Positions 61,238 through 64,000 of a stretch of 64,000 nucleotides of DNA are shown here, in pieces. Under the pieces are notes generated by a model. It searched no databases and had not been told where the DNA came from. It saw nothing but the letters and a program-made list of their open reading frames with translations. Position 1 is the first letter of the stretch; each line of letters opens with the position of its first letter. Made by a program: the position numbers and the translations under genes. Source of the DNA: Nocardia huaxiensis (GTDB lineage Bacteria; Actinomycetota; Actinomycetes; Mycobacteriales; Mycobacteriaceae); assembly GCF_013744875.1 (NCBI RefSeq), contig NZ_CP059399.1, positions 6,510,001 through 6,574,000 of the forward strand, in the 5' to 3' direction.

Positions 61238-61924
61238 GTGAAGGATCTGGTCGATACCACGGAGATGTACCTCCGTACCATCTACGACCTCGAGGAGGAG
61301 GGTGTCACGCCGCTGCGCGCTCGCATTGCCGAGCGCCTGGAGCAGAGCGGGCCCACCGTGAGCCAGACTGTCGCACGCATGGAGCGCGACGGTCTGCTGA
61401 CCGTCGCCGGTGACCGCCATCTCGAGCTGACCGACAAGGGCCGGGCGATGGCGATCTCGGTCATGCGCAAGCACCGGCTCGCCGAGCGATTGCTGGTCGA
61501 CATCATCGGCCTGGACTGGCAGAACGTGCACGCCGAGGCCTGCCGCTGGGAGCACGTGATGAGCGAGGAGGTGGAGCGCCGCCTGGTCGAGGTGCTCAAC
61601 CACCCCACCACCTCCCCCTACGGCAATCCGATTCCCGGTCTGGACGAGCTGGGCGTGACACCGTCCTCCGGTTCGGAGGAGAAGCTGACCCGCCTGTCGG
61701 ACCTGCCCAGCGGGCAGAACGCCGCAGTCGTGGTGCGCCGGCTGTCCGAGCACATCCAGACCGATCCGGAGATCATCGGTCAGCTGCGGGAGGCCGACGT
61801 GGTGCCGGACGCGCGCGTGAATGTGGAGACGCGGCCGGGCTCGGTGGTCATTCTGGTGCCGGGTCATGAGGGATTCGAACTGTCCGACGAGATGGCGCAC
61901 GCCGTCCAGGTGAAGTTGGTCTGA
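61238..61924 (+). CDS. ideR: DtxR/IdeR iron-dependent repressor
   Basis: A 228-residue metal-dependent repressor. Winged helix: AERLEQSGPTVSQTVARMER (about 31-50). Metal ligands match DtxR numbering: Met10, His79, Glu83, His98, Cys102, Glu105 and His106, so both sites are complete. A C-terminal SH3-like domain (SVVILVPGHEGFELSDEMAH) ends the protein. The GTG at 61238 (matching DtxR start) follows AAGGGG. Regulates siderophores, iron storage and oxidative-stress genes in relatives. galE follows after 3 bp. Confidence 0.93.
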   Translation: MKDLVDTTEMYLRTIYDLEEEGVTPLRARIAERLEQSGPTVSQTVARMERDGLLTVAGDRHLELTDKGRAMAISVMRKHRLAERLLVDIIGLDWQNVHAEACRWEHVMSEEVERRLVEVLNHPTTSPYGNPIPGLDELGVTPSSGSEEKLTRLSDLPSGQNAAVVVRRLSEHIQTDPEIIGQLREADVVPDARVNVETRPGSVVILVPGHEGFELSDEMAHAVQVKLV

Positions 61925-61927
61925 CAC

Positions 61928-62908
61928 TTGAAGCTTCTGGTTACGGGAGGCGCCGGGTACGTCGGTGGCGTCTGTGCGCAGGTTCTGCTCGAGGACGGCC
62001 ACGATGTCGTGGTGGTCGATGATCTGTCCACCGGCAATGCCGACGGCGTTCCGGCCGGGGCGAAGTTCGTCGAGGGCGATATCGCCACCGTCGGCGCGGA
62101 GTTGATCGGCAGCGAATCCTTCGACGGGGTGCTGCATTTCGCGGCGCAGTCGCTGGTGGGCGAGTCGGTCGTACAGCCGGAGAAGTACTGGCACGGCAAT
62201 GTGGTGAAGACGCTGACGCTGCTGGAGGCCATGCGCGACGCGGGCACGCCGCGGCTGGTGTTCTCCTCCACCGCGGCCGTCTACGGCGAGCCGGAGCAGG
62301 TGCCGATCGTCGAGGAAGCGCCGAAACTGCCGACCAACCCCTACGGCGCGTCGAAGCTGTCCATCGACTACGCCATCACCTCCTACGCGGTGGCGCACGG
62401 GCTCGCCGCGACCAGCCTGCGCTACTTCAATGTGGCGGGCGCGTACGCCGGACTGGGTGAAAACCGGGTCGTGGAAACGCATCTCATCCCCCTGGTATTG
62501 CAGACGGCGCTGGGCCATCGTGAGTCGATCTCGGTCTTCGGCACCGACTATCCGACGCCGGACGGCACCGCCGTGCGCGACTACATCCACATTCGTGATC
62601 TGGCGCAGGCGCATCTGCTGGCGCTGTCGCAGTCGCAGCCGGGTGTGCACCGCATCTTCAATCTGGGCAGCGGCACCGGTTTCTCGGTGCGCGAAGTGAT
62701 CTCGGCCTGCGAGCGCGTCACCGGGCTGCCGATCACCTCGATCGACGCCCCGCGCCGCGCCGGTGACCCGGCCGTGCTGGTCGCCTCCAGTGATCGCGCC
62801 ATGGCCGACCTCGGCTGGCGGCCCGAGCACACCGATCTCGACGAGATCGTCTCCGACGCCTGGGATTTCCTGAAGTCACTCGGCGATCGCGCGCACAGCG
62901 CCCGCTGA
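61928..62908 (+). CDS. galE: UDP-glucose 4-epimerase
   Basis: A 326-residue extended [23 protein letters not shown] (about 3-22) binds [14 protein letters not shown] holds the catalytic Ser and [14 protein letters not shown] the Tyr-x3-Lys pair; [14 protein letters not shown] and [11 protein letters not shown] are typical GalE substrate motifs. Makes UDP-galactose for arabinogalactan. It starts with TTG, 3 bp after the ideR stop, so it is translated by coupling. Confidence 0.92.
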   Translation: MKLLVTGGAGYVGGVCAQVLLEDGHDVVVVDDLSTGNADGVPAGAKFVEGDIATVGAELIGSESFDGVLHFAAQSLVGESVVQPEKYWHGNVVKTLTLLEAMRDAGTPRLVFSSTAAVYGEPEQVPIVEEAPKLPTNPYGASKLSIDYAITSYAVAHGLAATSLRYFNVAGAYAGLGENRVVETHLIPLVLQTALGHRESISVFGTDYPTPDGTAVRDYIHIRDLAQAHLLALSQSQPGVHRIFNLGSGTGFSVREVISACERVTGLPITSIDAPRRAGDPAVLVASSDRAMADLGWRPEHTDLDEIVSDAWDFLKSLGDRAHSAR

Positions 62909-62927
62909 GCTCGCGCCCCTGTCCCGG

Positions 62928-64000
62928 TCATTCCGGTACCTCGGTTCCCAGGTCGACGCCGAGGTCCGCGGCGGCTGAGCGACCGGTGTCGGCGAGGCGG
63001 CCGAGACGATCCGGGCTCATGCCGGTTTGCAGGGCGGTGTCCAGAAGGAGGGCCATGCGGTGCTCGGGGTCGGCGGACAGGGCGGCGTCGAGGGCCACGC
63101 CGGCCAGTGCGCCGTCGCCTCGCGCGTAGGCGCTGTAGCCGAGCAGCGCGGCGGCCTGCGCGCGGTCCGGGTCCGGCAGGACACGGGTGAGCTGGAGCCA
63201 CAGGGCTTCGGCGGCGTCGGCGTGCGCACCCGGCGCGAGGGCGAACATGACATCGCGGACGGTCGAATCGCGCAGGGCCACGGCCACTTCCGCCAGTTCC
63301 TGAGGTTGCAGGGCCACGCCCTTGTCGACCGTGGACAGCTGCCACAGCACCTTCCGGAGTTCGCCACGGGTGTAGGAGTCAGGATCGTTACTTCGCACCG
63401 CGCGGGCCAGACGGTCGGCAGCGGCGGTTTCGGCGGCGGCCATCGCCTGCATCACCGCGGCGCGGGTGGTTCCGTCCACTGCGACCGCGGCGGTGAGTTC
63501 CTCGCGGGAGCCGCGCATCGGCCGTCCCTCCAACACATGCCGCACGGTGATCAGCGACGCCGCCGGATCGGATTGGATGCCATGGCGTTTCGGACCGCTC
63601 ACACTCCACCACTCCAGGTCGGCTCCGATGGCGCGTACCGCCCAGGCTCCCGCCACCGGCACGGCGTCGACATCCAGCCGGTGTTCGAGTGCGGCGACGA
63701 GATCGCGGTGTTTGCGGGAGCGCACGCCGTAATGCTGTTTCGTCGGCCGGGTGGCCCGGTCGTCGACGATCAGGGCGAGTACGGCAACGGCCCTGTGCCG
63801 CAGGCAGAGTGCTGCCACACGCTCAACCAGCTGGGCGGTTTCGGCCCGGCCCGTTTTCTCCATGTCCAGGCGCGCCACCATGTCCACGGCCGCGCTGCCC
63901 GGCGGATCCGGCTCGGGCCGCAGCACGGTCACCACCAGTGATCGTTCCGGGGCGAAGCCGAGCATGGCGGGCACGGCGGCGATGAAATCCCCCGGATGCC
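62928..64000 (-). CDS. DUF4192 family protein, 5' end outside the window
   Basis: At least 357 residues. The visible start HPGDFIAAVPAMLGFAPERS and VVTVLRPEP is the DUF4192 opening, so the true start lies a little beyond 64000. LTAAVAVDGTTRAAVMQAMA and repeated Leu/Ala helices follow, with TPR-like segments (AQAAALLGYSAYARGDGALA and GVALDAALSADPEHRMALLL) near the C-terminus. Function unknown in actinobacteria. Convergent with galE, 19 bp apart. Confidence 0.85.
   Translation of the reverse strand, partial: HPGDFIAAVPAMLGFAPERSLVVTVLRPEPDPPGSAAVDMVARLDMEKTGRAETAQLVERVAALCLRHRAVAVLALIVDDRATRPTKQHYGVRSRKHRDLVAALEHRLDVDAVPVAGAWAVRAIGADLEWWSVSGPKRHGIQSDPAASLITVRHVLEGRPMRGSREELTAAVAVDGTTRAAVMQAMAAAETAAADRLARAVRSNDPDSYTRGELRKVLWQLSTVDKGVALQPQELAEVAVALRDSTVRDVMFALAPGAHADAAEALWLQLTRVLPDPDRAQAAALLGYSAYARGDGALAGVALDAALSADPEHRMALLLDTALQTGMSPDRLGRLADTGRSAAADLGVDLGTEVPE

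Noticed and set aside
60641..62830. 729-codon open frame on the minus strand
   Set aside because: Antisense to ideR and galE and shifted relative to AcuC; composition is that of a high-GC shadow frame.

Overview
This is a 64 kb chromosomal segment from a high-GC actinobacterium, most likely a Nocardia or a close mycolic-acid-containing relative (Mycobacteriales). The inference rests on about 70% GC coding sequence, a SigB-type sigma factor, a DtxR/IdeR-galE pair, F0 ATP synthase proteins that closely resemble mycobacterial ones, DUF3039/DUF3099/DUF7455 genes, many short secreted or lipoprotein genes, and frequent leaderless starts (a TANNNT hexamer 6-8 nt before ATG/GTG). No rRNA, tRNA, insertion sequence, integrase, phage gene or CRISPR array is visible. 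Species cannot be fixed from the sequence alone.

Layout. 1-7.4 kb: end of an ethanolamine catabolism operon (permease, eutB), a rhomboid-like protein, a KhtTU-type K+/H+ antiporter pair, DUF952, a C-terminally short aldehyde dehydrogenase and a divergent AraC regulator. 7.4-13.5 kb: DUF7455 gene, SNF2 helicase (one-base frameshift) with its SWIM partner, a nested palindromic repeat, methyltransferase/AraC pair, HAD hydrolase, excalibur lipoprotein. 13.5-20.5 kb: APC permease, SF2 helicase, YihY membrane protein, two-domain TerD protein, secreted protein and a 46-residue acidic ORF. 20.5-28.4 kb: TPR protein, DUF3558 lipoprotein, permuted NlpC/P60 protein with a divergent small membrane protein, second TerD protein, and a TetR regulator whose probable operator recurs before an SGNH hydrolase. 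28.4-36.6 kb: efflux pump with divergent TetR, then a metal or thiol-stress block: an MFS exporter and an FAD reductase each carry a CsoR-type palindrome at the promoter, followed by a CopB-like P-type ATPase (frameshifted, CPD motif) and an unannotated 34-residue Met/His peptide with a strong ribosome binding site.

36.6-45 kb: DUF3039/DUF3099, an MFS/GlxA-type regulator/VOC group, then an ATP synthase locus that contains only the F0 part (AtpI-like, a, c, b and a b-delta protein that stops where delta should begin); delta, alpha, gamma, beta and epsilon are absent. 45-64 kb: sigB behind an ECF-type (SigE/SigH-like) promoter, small secreted proteins, AraC and NmrA-like genes, a mirror-image pair of ArsR/SRPBCC modules with four operator palindromes between them, PEP carboxylase, an HTH-TM-sensor protein, a small I36-like secreted protein, the acetyl-CoA-linked pair (GNAT/acyl-CoA synthetase fusion plus AcuC deacetylase), ideR-galE and a DUF4192 gene cut by the window end.

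The window reads mainly as core chromosome with accessory insertions. The most interesting points are the F0-only atp locus, the Met-rich micropeptide beside the copper-type ATPase with CsoR boxes nearby, and several compact promoter/operator arrangements that can be read directly.
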